Assembly: GCF_003255815.1 (NCBI RefSeq)
Contig: NW_020258004.1
Location: forward strand, 1 to 64,000
Source: Theropithecus gelada
Lineage: Eukaryota > Chordata > Mammalia > Primates > Cercopithecidae
Direction of reading: 5' to 3'
Length of the DNA: 64,000 nt
This document shows positions 22,137 to 31,992 of this stretch, piece by piece. Within the stretch, counting starts at the first letter, position 1; every line of letters starts with the position of its first letter. The position numbers were made by a program, and so were the translations under genes. A model generated the notes under the pieces. It searched no databases, was not told where the DNA came from, and saw nothing but the letters and a program-made list of their open reading frames with translations.

Positions 22137-22144
22137 ACTTTAAA

Positions 22145-22272
22145 ATACTGGAAGCGCTCCATCTACTTTATGCATTCAGATTAGCACACACCCAACACTG
22201 AAATGTATGCCATCAATTAAGATGTGGAGAGGATCACCATAATTAAAAAATCACACTTACATTCTTGAACAC
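22145..22272. other. Short unassigned stretch
   Basis: No feature recognised between the MER5-type element and the Alu. Confidence 0.5.
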
Positions 22273-22571
22273 TTTTTTTTTTTTTTTGAGAAAGAGTCTC
22301 CCTCTGTTGCCCAAGCTGGGGTGCAGTGGCACAATCTTGGCTCACTGCAACCTCTGCCTCATGGGTTCAAGAAATTCTTGTGCCTCAGCCTCCTTAGTAG
22401 CTGGGATTATAGGCGTGTGCCACTATGCCTGGCTAATTTTTGTATTTTTAGTAGAGATGAGGTTTTGCCATATTGCCCAGGCTGGTCTCGAACCTCTAAC
22501 CTCAGGGTGATCTGCCCACTTCGGCCTCCCAATGTGCTGGGATTACAGGACTGAGCCACCGTGCCCATCCC
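22273..22571 (-). mobile_element. Alu element (AluS/J-like)
   Basis: Full-length reverse-oriented Alu: T-run at 22273-22287, 'tgttgcccaagctggggtgcagtgg', then the left-arm end 'gagccaccgtgcccatcc'. The phrase 'gccatattgcccaggctggtctcgaac' favours an older subfamily. No clear target duplication. Two overlapping open frames in it are Alu sequence, not genes. Confidence 0.96.
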
Positions 22572-23105
22572 TTAAAAATGTTTTCAGGTAAGTAATGTAA
22601 TAATTTGATTGAGGCTATATGTAAATGCTGCTGATAACTAAAACTCATCTAATCATTTGCTCATTCAACTGGGGTTGTTATAAAAATAAAAATAAAATAC
22701 AGATCTTCTTGGCACTGCACCAGGATTTCTCACTTGTCACCCATCTCCGCAGGCTCCAGCTGTCTGTCCTGTTGCCCTGTCCCCTCTCTTTCCTTTCTCT
22801 CCCCTTCTACTCTTTGTTTCTTAGGCTGAGCAGTTTACATTTAATTATTATCTCTGTTAACTTTTTAACAGTGCCTGACTCAGAGCAAGAGGTTAAGAAA
22901 TATTTTTGAAGAAAAGGAGGTAGAGAGGAAGGAAAAAAGGAAGTAAGGAAAAAAGAAAGAGGGAGGTCCTCCTCTAGCCTTTGCCCTCAGGACTAGTATA
23001 TACTTCCAAGTGTTTTATAAAAGGTTTTTGCTGTTTTTTGACCCCCAAACTAATTTATCTTCCAAAGAAGAACACTTGTACTAATACTAAAATAACAACT
23101 TCTAT
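22572..23105. other. Unassigned stretch with purine tract
   Basis: No gene recognised. 22908-22966 is nearly pure purine on the plus strand (ggaa/gaaa units). Confidence 0.5.
22908..22966 (+). repeat. Polypurine GGAA/GAAA tract
   Basis: About 59 bases with almost no pyrimidine, made of irregular ggaa and gaaa units. Confidence 0.8.
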
Positions 23106-23125
23106 ACACACACACACACACACAC
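23106..23125. repeat. (AC)n microsatellite
   Basis: Ten AC units just before the T-rich tail of the next Alu. Confidence 0.95.
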
Positions 23126-23132
23126 CATACTT

Positions 23133-23999
<867 letters not shown>

Positions 24000-24570
24000 T
24001 AGAAGTGAAGAGTGAATAAATGGCCAAGTTCTACCCTTAAGGCTCTCAAAGTTCATAAAAGAATTATGCACCAACAATTGGTGACTGCCTGATACAACGG
24101 GGGTAACAGTGGAAGGCAGGGAGTGCCATGAGAAGACAAGCAAGGTAGCTGAACCAGAGCATCAGTGAAGACCTAAAAGGAGAAATGATATCTGGGTTTT
24201 ATTTATTTTGTTTTTATTATTTATTCATTTATTTATTAGAGAGAGGATCTCACTCTGTTGCCCAAGCTGGAATGTAATGGCATGATTATAACTCCTGGCT
24301 CAGCCTCCGACTCCCAGGCTTAGGCAATCCTCCTACCTCAACCTCCCCAGTAACTGGGATTACAGGCATGAACCACCACACCTGGTGTGGGTTTTCCTGA
24401 CGGTAACTGAGAACCATGAAAAGTTGTTAAGCAAGAGAATGAATCATGTTTTAGAAAGAGTTCTCTGGCACTGTATAGTAAATTGTTGAGGTAGTGACTA
24501 GAGGCAGAGAGACCATTTAGAGGGTGACTGTAACAGTCTGCATAAGAACTGCTGAGAACCTGACCCACTG
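24000..24570 (-). mobile_element. L2 LINE fossil split by an Alu arm
   Basis: Both sides of the Alu arm at 24201-24385 show reverse-complemented L2: left 'cttaaggctctcaaagttc', 'gggagtgccatgagaagac'; right 'gaaccatgaaaagttgttaag', 'agaaagagttctctggcactg', 'gactagaggcagagagaccat'. Confidence 0.65.
24201..24385 (-). mobile_element. Free right Alu monomer (FRAM-like)
   Basis: A single Alu right arm in reverse, from gagagaggatctcactctgttgc to aaccaccacacctgg, preceded by a decayed A-tail (ttatttattttg..., 24201-24238). No left arm is present. Flanks tctgggtttt (24191-24200) and tgtgggtttt (24386-24395) form a 10-bp target duplication with one mismatch. Confidence 0.85.
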
Positions 24571-25229
24571 TAGATGGGAGACAAGAAGGAAAGCATTTGA
24601 ACTCTAGTTAGAAAAAAAGTCAAAAAGACTTGAAAAGTCACTTAGGATGGCAAATTGTCTATGTTGACGGAATGGATAGATGCCAGTTTTAACCTTCGTA
24701 GTAAAAACCAGTAAAAAGCAAATTTGTGGTGTAGTTTTCATAAAACTGTGCCACTGAGATCTCCTGCTGCAGACAGCATAATTGACTGAAGCCTCCAAAT
24801 ACTGTGAACCCACAGTTGTCTTAATACCGAGGCTATGCTTCCCTTAAGCTGCTCTCAGCCAATGACTAATGGGATGGAGCACTAAGGCAAGTTGGCAAGT
24901 TCTTCCTGCAAGGTTTGGTACTTCTCTGGCAGGAGACTTTGGCTCAGGGACTTCTTGCTGAAACTTTCTCAGAGCCACACTGTAGTTTGAGGCTCAGTCT
25001 AGCCAATCCTCTTTCCTTACCTCTCTCCTTCAGAGAGGTCAGATCCTAATCTCAAGCTCTTCCAGCCTCTCACGCTTCCTCCCATTTTTCCCTTACAAGT
25101 GTTCCCTCCAATGGATTTCTTTCAATCTTCTCCCATGTTGATATCTGCTTCTCAGAGGACCCAAAATAATAAATGGAGAAAAAGAGGAAAAAATTATGCT
25201 TTTTTCTCATTAGCATATTTTATTATTTT
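24571..25229. other. Unassigned stretch
   Basis: No gene recognised. 24840-25110 is more GC-rich than its surroundings but shows no open frame. Confidence 0.45.
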
Positions 25230-25300
25230 ACATTGAAATTCAACATTCGTTGAGCAAATATTTTTGAGCACCTGTACATATAATGATCCATAGACCAACT
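25230..25300 (-). mobile_element. L2 3'-end fragment
   Basis: 'attcaacattcgttgagca', 'aatatttttgagcacctgt' is the reverse-complemented 3' end motif of L2-type LINEs. Short and diverged. Confidence 0.4.
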
Positions 25301-25399
25301 GAAACTGAATACTTCTTGGTTACAGTTGTTTTCCAAGGTTCTATGGTTTTGTATAACCTACTAATGGCTTGGCCTTGGTTCAGTACACTTTTTATATTG

Positions 25400-25690
25400 T
25401 AGAGGAATATTGACTATTAATATAAAAAGAAACTTTGCATAATATTGAGAGGAAGAAAAGGAAAATCAGAATTTTAAGGCTGTCTCAAATATTTTAAACT
25501 ACATTTATATATAAAAAGAGAAAAAACTAAAGAGACAATAACAGACAAATGGATGCTGAACTTTTAGTAATAGAATTGCAGTTTATTTTCTGTTTACTCC
25601 ATTATATTTTTCAAAATTTTCCAGAATTTCTGTAATAAACATTTTAATAATGAGTGAGAATTTTATTTTTTAAAGTTACCTATAGAAAGA
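25400..25690 (+). mobile_element. Probable L1M 3'-UTR fragment
   Basis: The end 'ttcaaaattttccagaatttctgtaataaacat' type layout (read in short blocks) resembles L1M 3' UTRs. Upstream is too diverged to be sure. Confidence 0.4.
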
Positions 25691-26840
25691 GCTAAACTTT
25701 GAAGTAAATTTTTTAAAAAAGGTTATTTTCTAGTTTCAAAGACTTTCTATAGACTTAGTGTGTTGCTATGGGAATGAAAATAAAAATAAAAATTGCTGTA
25801 ATTTTTTTTAAAATCTAGAAATATTCATATACAGTGTTAATTTCCTAGATTATTCAAATTATCCCTCTGCAATTCAATGTAAATGTTTTTATAAGTCCTC
25901 TTATTAAAACCAGGTTTGAGATCTCACCCCTACAAACTGTACTAAACTATAAGAAACTATCTGTTTAAAAATAAGAATACATGCACACCCAACACTCATT
26001 AACACCGAAAGGATATTTAAATAAAATGTAAATTCTCAAAAGAGAAAATTTAAGGACAGTATGATATCTGTGCCTGAGATTTCAGTTCCCTCCCACCTAC
26101 TCCCACTTATTCTGGAGTTGTGGGGTTTTTAAAATTTTACTTTTAGTCTTTTTTTATAAAACCCCATCCCCTCACCCTTTTTCCTTTTTGCCGGTGGCAA
26201 AAAAGTCAGATGTGGCATTAGCCTGTACCTAAAAGATAAAACATAAAGAACATTACAGTTTTATCCTTTGGAGATTTCATTTTGCTTGCTTCATTATGCC
26301 TACAGCAAGCTAGTCTTTCAACATTTGTGCCATTCGATTTCTCAACCAGAAGCCAGTCAAGAATAAAATACAATTATTTATAACTCTTACCAACACTCAG
26401 AACAATCGTCCAAATAGAACTCCAGATTAAAATACCCACCAGCTATTAAAAAAATGGAGATTACTATTCAAGAAGTTTGACGTAAAAAGGCATTACAGTG
26501 TAAGAAATAATAGCATGATTAGAAATACGGAATCATTTTCCTTCCTTTGAGAAGACTAATTTCATCTTTAGAAGACTATATTCTAATTTTAAGCACAGAG
26601 CTCAGAGCCAAAGCCTCCAGCTTTAACCTCTAACTATAATAAACTTTGAGCCAAGATTGGTAAGTCCAGGTAGCTCTCAGTAAATGTTGAAAGACATTTG
26701 ATTTTTAGATAATTTATTTTGCTGAGAAACAAAATAAATTTGGAAACTATGGAGTCTATTTTGGAGTAATCAGAGTAATCTTGTATGCATTGCTATGAAT
26801 TTGACTAGTGTTCCCAATCTAAAGTTAGTATATGTTTTTT
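25691..26840. other. Unassigned AT-rich stretch
   Basis: No gene or repeat recognised except a small hairpin at 26184-26205. Confidence 0.45.
26184..26205. repeat. Short inverted repeat
   Basis: tttttgcc and ggcaaaaa are exact reverse complements around a ggt loop, next to a T/C-rich run. Small hairpins like this occur by chance. Confidence 0.8.
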
Positions 26841-26856
26841 AAAAAGTAAATGCTTC

Positions 26857-27153
26857 GGCCGGGCGCGGTGGCTCACGTCTGTAATCCCAGCACTATGGGA
26901 GGCCGAGGCAGGCGGATCACGATGTCAGGAGATAGAGACCATCCTGGCTAACACGGTGAAACCCCGTCTCTACTAAAAATACAGAAAATTAGCCGGGCGA
27001 GGTGGCGGGCGGCTGTAGTCCCAGCTACTCAGGAGGCTGAGGCAGGACAATGGCGTGAACCCAGGAGACGGAGCTTGTAGTGAGCAGAGATCGCGCCACT
27101 GCACTCCAGCCTGGGTGACAGAGCCAGACTCCATGTCAAAAAAAAAAAAAAAA
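26857..27153 (+). mobile_element. AluY element
   Basis: Full-length Alu from ggccgggcgcggtggctcac to a pure A-tail of about 20. AluY-type 'caatggcgtgaaccc' and 'gacggagctt' are present. It is flanked by a perfect 16-bp target duplication, aaaaagtaaatgcttc, at 26841-26856 and 27154-27169. The long pure tail and exact duplication suggest it is one of the younger insertions here. Confidence 0.97.
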
Positions 27154-27317
27154 AAAAAGTAAATGCTTCAATACACAAAACCAACAGAACTTGAAATATA
27201 AGCATTCTCATTTCACAATACAGAGCAACAACAACAAAAGTAAAGCAGGTCATTATTACAAAGTCTATCTTAATTACTCCCATTTACTAAAACAATATTG
27301 GACAGAGAATTTTAAAA

Positions 27318-27490
27318 GGCCAGATTCTAATGTCAGACTCACCCTCTACAAGCTATGCTAATCGGAGCAAGCAAAATGAACTCTCTTGTCTGTTTCTTTA
27401 TCTACAAAATGGGTTTAATAATACCTGCTCTACCAACCTCAATAAATTATTTGAGGTTTAATTTGAAAAGCGGCATAAAAGTGTTTTGAA
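27318..27490 (+). mobile_element. MIR fossil
   Basis: 'gccagattctaatgtcagactc', 'cttgtctgtttctttatctac', 'aaaatgggtttaataatacctg', 'gaggtttaatttgaaaagcgg' follow the MIR 3' core in order. Confidence 0.65.
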
Positions 27491-27829
27491 TATGGTGAAG
27501 CGTTACTCAGAATAAAGGTGATGTTTTCTTCCAACTCCAGTCAATTATGAATGTACAGCATGTGAAAAAGGTGGCAATGAGGATTCCTATCACATAAGCA
27601 ATGGCTGATAGTACATAATATGGACCCTAGGACAGAAAGAGTAAGCCACAATAGAATGCTGCCCCCCACCACACACACACACACACACACACAACACACA
27701 CACACACACACAGAGACACTCCAACTGTGGTCAAAGACAGCTATGCGTAACAACTTGGATGATAAAAGGAAGAGTAATACTTAACAACAAATTAAAGATA
27801 TTCTTAAACTCATTAAATAAAAAAATTTA
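27491..27829. other. Unassigned stretch with CA tract
   Basis: No gene. It contains the (AC)n tract at 27671-27712. Confidence 0.5.
27671..27712. repeat. (AC)n microsatellite
   Basis: About 21 AC units with one 'acaac' interruption in the middle. Confidence 0.96.
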
Positions 27830-28248
27830 AGTATTTTGTGTTCATATTTAATATTAATTCAAGAGATAAAATATTCCTTTATTGTCAAATATATATGAGA
27901 AAAATATATATGAGAAAAATTATAAACCTATCTCATACCATTGACCAAAATAAAATCTACATGATAAAAAGAGTGAAGAATATATATGTATACCTACACT
28001 TAAATATATACATATTTTAAACTTAAACCAGGTAGAAAGAAATAGATGAGTAAACTCATAGGAAGATGAAAACTTTGCATGCATAAAAACAAAGGTAAAA
28101 CTATAAAATAAATTATTGATGGAATGTAATAAATATTGAAACTTTATGTATATCAGAATGCTATTATAAGCAAAATGTAAAGGTGGATGACAAAATGGGG
28201 AAATATCTATAACTATAACCTGTTAGAGAAAAAATTATTCTTGATACT
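27830..28248 (+). mobile_element. L1M ORF2 fragment, left part
   Basis: Tracks old L1 ORF2 C-terminal sequence: 'cctatctcataccattgacc', 'aaaataaaatctacatgat', 'gcataaaaacaaaggtaaa', 'aggtggatgacaaaatgggg', 'aaatatctataactataacc'. The matching L1 sequence resumes after 28689, so the element is interrupted. A 16-bp duplication (atatatatgagaaaa) sits near 27887-27916. Confidence 0.6.
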
Positions 28249-28689
28249 TGTTAAAGAACAGTAAGGCACACTCTAAGCATAGCCCTCCCTACTACAATGG
28301 GGCTTTGTGGCAGGAGAGAGATATCAAAGTTAACTCCAAATATAACAAGGACAAGTGGAGATTTATAGGCAAGGAGAAGGGTAGAGGTCAGTAGATGGAA
28401 ATTACTAAGAGGAAACATCGAGGGTAGGAGAGTCTGGCTAAACCAACAGAACAGTTATTGCTAAAGGCAGACCAAGAGATAAGATATTGAGTGTGGAGGA
28501 ATAAGAAATTTCATAAGGTATCAAGGATGGAGGATATTTGCTAAACTGACTCAGCAGAATTTTTGCTTAAACTGGACTAAGTGGACAAAGCAGCTAGATT
28601 GTGGACAGACCCTAAGGTTGGGGCAAAGTCAGAAAGAGGATTCAAAAGAGCCTGACTCAAGTCAGTCAAACGAGAGAGCCTTCATTACA
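28249..28689 (+). mobile_element. 441-bp insert interrupting the L1M, LTR-like ends
   Basis: This segment is not L1 and separates two consecutive parts of one L1M. It starts tgttaaagaacagtaagg and ends ...gagagccttcattaca, so it has TG...CA ends like an LTR. The flanks tact (28245-28248) and tatt (28690-28693) could be a decayed 4-bp target duplication. I cannot name the family. Orientation is provisional. Confidence 0.4.
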
Positions 28690-28975
28690 TATTATCAAAA
28701 GATTAATACTCTTAACATACGAATAACTCATTCCGATCAAAAATTTGATATAAGATAGTTCACAAAAGAATAAAATAGTCAATCAGCATATCTTTAAAAG
28801 GTAAATTTTCAACATAATTTAAATGGTAAATTGAAATAAAACAAAACCATTTTTCTCCTACAAACTTGGTGAAGGTTGCAGGAAGACTAGCATAACTTTA
28901 AATGGCAAATGGTAGTTTAAGTTATTACACCATTGCAGAAGGGTCATTTGGCAGTATCAATTATTTCACTTATTT
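28690..28975 (+). mobile_element. L1M ORF2 fragment, right part
   Basis: Continues the L1M: 'atcaaaagattaatactctta', 'aatttaaatggtaaattg', 'cttggtgaaggttgcagg', 'gggtcatttggcagtatc', the order of the ORF2 C-terminal region. Confidence 0.6.
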
Positions 28976-29575
28976 AAGATAAATTTGGTGAGTGTCAATA
29001 AAAATCAGATACTCTGCTACAGACTGGGGAGAGAGCAAGATATACAATATCCCATACATCAAAAAGCTTACAATCTGCTATGAAAAATAAGCATTAAATT
29101 GTTTTACAAATAGCTACACAATCACTTGTGGTGTTAAGCACTATAGTGAAAATGTGTAGGTTGCTATGAGAGAAAATAATGAGAAGCTCTAATCTAATAA
29201 TGGGGTAGTGAAGATGGATTCAGAGAAATGACAGCTAAACGGTTGGATGAGGACAAGTAGCCAGATAAAGCGGGGGAGAAGGGGCAAGAAAGAGACTCCA
29301 GAGAAAAAGAAAAATGGATGAGGATATCTGGAAGAATGGGAAGTGTAAAGTTTGGCAATTCAAGGTATACAATAAAGGACTGTGGCAAAAACATAACAAG
29401 ATTATGGTAGGGCATGTTAAGAAATCTGTGTCTCGGAATAAAGAAGTAATTGAGTTTTAAACAAGAGAATAACTTGGTCTTGTTTAAAATGATCCCTTTG
29501 ACACTGCATGGAAAATTAATTATCTGGGGCAAAGGAAGTTTCAGGAAGATCAACTAGAAGGCTACTGATACTATT
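28976..29575 (-). mobile_element. L2 LINE fossil, first part
   Basis: Reverse-complemented L2 body: 'ctacagactggggagagagcaag', 'cacttgtggtgttaagcac', 'ggttggatgaggacaagtag', 'gaatgggaagtgtaaag', 'aagagaataacttggtcttg', 'ctagaaggctactgatac'. Part of a longer L2 that resumes near 29895. Confidence 0.7.
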
Positions 29576-29894
29576 GAATTTGGCCTTGGCCTTGTGCTCC
29601 AGGAAAATGGTGACAAAATCTCTTCAAATTTTTGTGTTCCAGGAAATGGTTTACTACAAAGAACTACCCTTCCCCATCTGAGTTAGACATAAATCCCTGC
29701 TACTTTTAGTAGTAGAAGACTCCCTCCCATATTTGTGACAAGATCCACCACAGACCCTTCCTCTTTAGCCCCTCCAACTTCCCATTCTTTTTCTCATAAA
29801 TTACTAGCTGAGATTAGAACGATTTATTTTGTTTTAACTGTCTGATTAAAATCAGTCTCCTCCTTTGTTCAATTTCTGCCTTTGACACAATTAA
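29576..29894. other. Non-L2 insert inside the L2
   Basis: About 320 bases that do not follow L2 although both flanks do. Pyrimidine-rich middle (29700-29800). No target duplication or family recognised. Confidence 0.35.
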
Positions 29895-30445
29895 AATAGT
29901 AACGGTATAAGATAATGAACTGGAAGTAGGAGATAAACTTGAAATCTATTTTGGATATAGAAGTACTAGAACTTGACGTGAGGTATTTGCTATCAAGAAC
30001 AGCTTCCTAGCATGAGCAGCTGACCACCTGAGCAACTGGATAGATGGTGGTATCATCCATTGATGGGGGCAAACCTCAGAGGAGGAACAGGCTGGAAGGG
30101 AACAAGGAAGAAGATCAGATCTGAAGACATTGGGTGTGATATGCCTGTGAGACATCCAAACTGAAGATGTCAGAAAACAGATCAGAAAAGAAATCTGTGT
30201 GGGAAACAGAAATTAATGAATGCCAATCCAGTTTATATTTTAAGCCATGGTCATATATAAGATAGGCTGGTAACAGAGAATAGAGGGGAAAAAAGGATGT
30301 TGCTGTTGAAATTGCCGAATTGTGGATTTAAAAATATTATTGTAGTCAAACGTGTCTAAGAAGTCGGAGAATATAAGAATGAAAATGTCCTTGGAATTTT
30401 CCAAGCTGGAGGTCATTGGTATGTGAGTAAAAACAGTTTCAGTCA
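29895..30445 (-). mobile_element. L2 LINE fossil, second part
   Basis: L2 landmarks resume: 'gagcaactggatagatggtgg', 'atgggggcaaacctcagagg', 'atatgcctgtgagacatcc', and at the right 'tttccaagctggaggtcattgg', 'aacagtttcagtcact'. The reverse complement of this region in L2/CR1-clade elements encodes the segment just after the reverse-transcriptase active site. No intact frame. Confidence 0.7.
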
Positions 30446-30449
30446 CTCA

Positions 30450-30870
30450 ACTTCTAGAAATTTATTCCAAGAAAATAATGAGAAAGGCACAGAAAACATT
30501 AAGGAAAAAAGATGGCACAGAATTATTTGTAATAGGAAAACAATGGAAACAATCTAAATGACTCAAAACTGGGTGGTTAATTTGTGTTTCTTCTTAAGTA
30601 AAATGCTATTCAGCCATTCAAAATGTTTTTTGAGAATGTATAAGTAGACAGGAAATGTTTCATGAAAAAAATGTTTAATTTTTAAAAAGCAGGATATAAA
30701 AACATAGTGATTTCAAATTTTGAAAAAAATACAAATATAGAACACACAATATATTTGAGGAAACTATATCAAATTTATTCCTATGTGAACTTATGAATAA
30801 TTTCTATTTACTTAAGGTTTTAAAAACTTTTCTCAATATTCTACTATGACCGTGTATTATTGCCCTAATA
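30450..30870 (+). mobile_element. L1M 3' portion
   Basis: 'tagaaatttattccaagaaa', 'gcacagaattatttgtaatag', 'ggaaacaatctaaatgactc', 'aaatgctattcagccattc', 'ggatataaaaacatagtg' follow the ORF2 C-terminus to the 3' UTR of old L1. Confidence 0.65.
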
Positions 30871-30899
30871 GAGGAGAAACTATACATTAAATACTTATT

Positions 30900-31020
30900 T
30901 TCTTTTCTTTTAGAGACAGGGTCTTGCTCTGTCACTCAGGCTGGAGAGCATCTGTGCGATCACAGCTCACTGTAGCCTGAAATGCCTGTGCTCAAGCAAT
31001 CCTCTCACCTCAACCTCTTG
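30900..31020 (-). mobile_element. Truncated Alu right-arm fragment
   Basis: 'ttagagacagggtcttgctctg', 'gatcacagctcactgtagcc', 'gtgctcaagcaatcctctc' is the reverse-complemented right arm of an AluJ or FRAM, ending abruptly at 31020. Confidence 0.85.
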
Positions 31021-31470
31021 ATATATATTTTAATAATAGGCTACCCATGCACCTCTGAGTTCCCTAGAGTTTTTACTGACACTAAAATCAATTTTCACAA
31101 TTCAAATAGAAGTTCCAAATGATGTGTTTAACGAGCCCAATATATTTTCAATAAAAATATGGAAAATATTAATCCAAAAGTTTTTACATAAAATAAACTT
31201 AAGTTATGAGGAAGAGATAGGGGAGAATGAATAACCCATGTGACAATTTGGGAGGAATACTGGAAAATAAATGATCTCCAAGGCTTCTTACAAGTACCGA
31301 ATTCGAGGCTCAGGAAAGCCTACTTCTCTCCATTGTCTCTGAATCCCTTAGCAAGAATTACAGGGTTAAAGGTGATTGGACAGCCTCTCTTCTTCTAAAG
31401 TCAAGACATCTGCATCTTCATTTATTTAGCTGATTCTGCTGCTAAAACTGCTAGCTGTATGAAAACAAAA
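31021..31470. other. Unassigned stretch
   Basis: No gene or family recognised. Confidence 0.45.
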
Positions 31471-31491
31471 CAACAACAACAACAACAACAC
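31471..31491. repeat. (CAA)n microsatellite
   Basis: Seven CAA units. Confidence 0.95.
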
Positions 31492-31955
31492 CAAAATTCA
31501 CTCTCAAAAGTTAAATTTCTGTGTTTCTTTCTTTCTAAAGTGGTCTAAATAAAACTAATAACCTCAGAAAGAAAAGAACAAAAGTTGACTTAGGCTCCAG
31601 GATTCAAAACCCAATGTTCAAATCCATTGTCTATCAAAAATAACACTTCAAAGAGAAGGCTTAGAGATCTAGCTAATAGCTTCCAGCTAAAAAACAAAAA
31701 GAGCAATAGAGTAGATTTTGAATGGGTCATTGAGTTTCTAGCCTAGGACAAGCCACTCTGCCTTAAACAAACAAACAAAAACTACAAAACCGCTCCAACA
31801 GCGTTGTTATGCTTCAGAACCATGATTGGGAAGTTTGTCATAAAATACAATGTCTACTTGCCAAAAAAAAAGTACAGAATAATAAAACAGTTATAGAAAA
31901 CACAAATCTTCAGTGAACTACCACCATCCCCCAACACTGCCCCACCACTACCCCC

Positions 31956-31958
<3 letters not shown>
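31492..31958. other. Unassigned stretch
   Basis: No gene or family recognised. Confidence 0.45.

Positions 31959-31990
<32 letters not shown>
31959..31990. repeat. (AC)16 microsatellite
   Basis: Sixteen uninterrupted AC units, the longest pure CA run in the window and therefore likely length-variable. Confidence 0.97.

Positions 31991-31992
<2 letters not shown>

Noticed and set aside
22265..22554. Two overlapping open frames with a protein-like look
   Set aside because: They are translations of a reverse-oriented Alu. Phrases such as GCSGTILAHCNL are typical Alu artefacts. The same applies to frames at 16693-17001, 23161-23274, 34435-34647, 40084-40293, 41918-42109 and 51500-51685.
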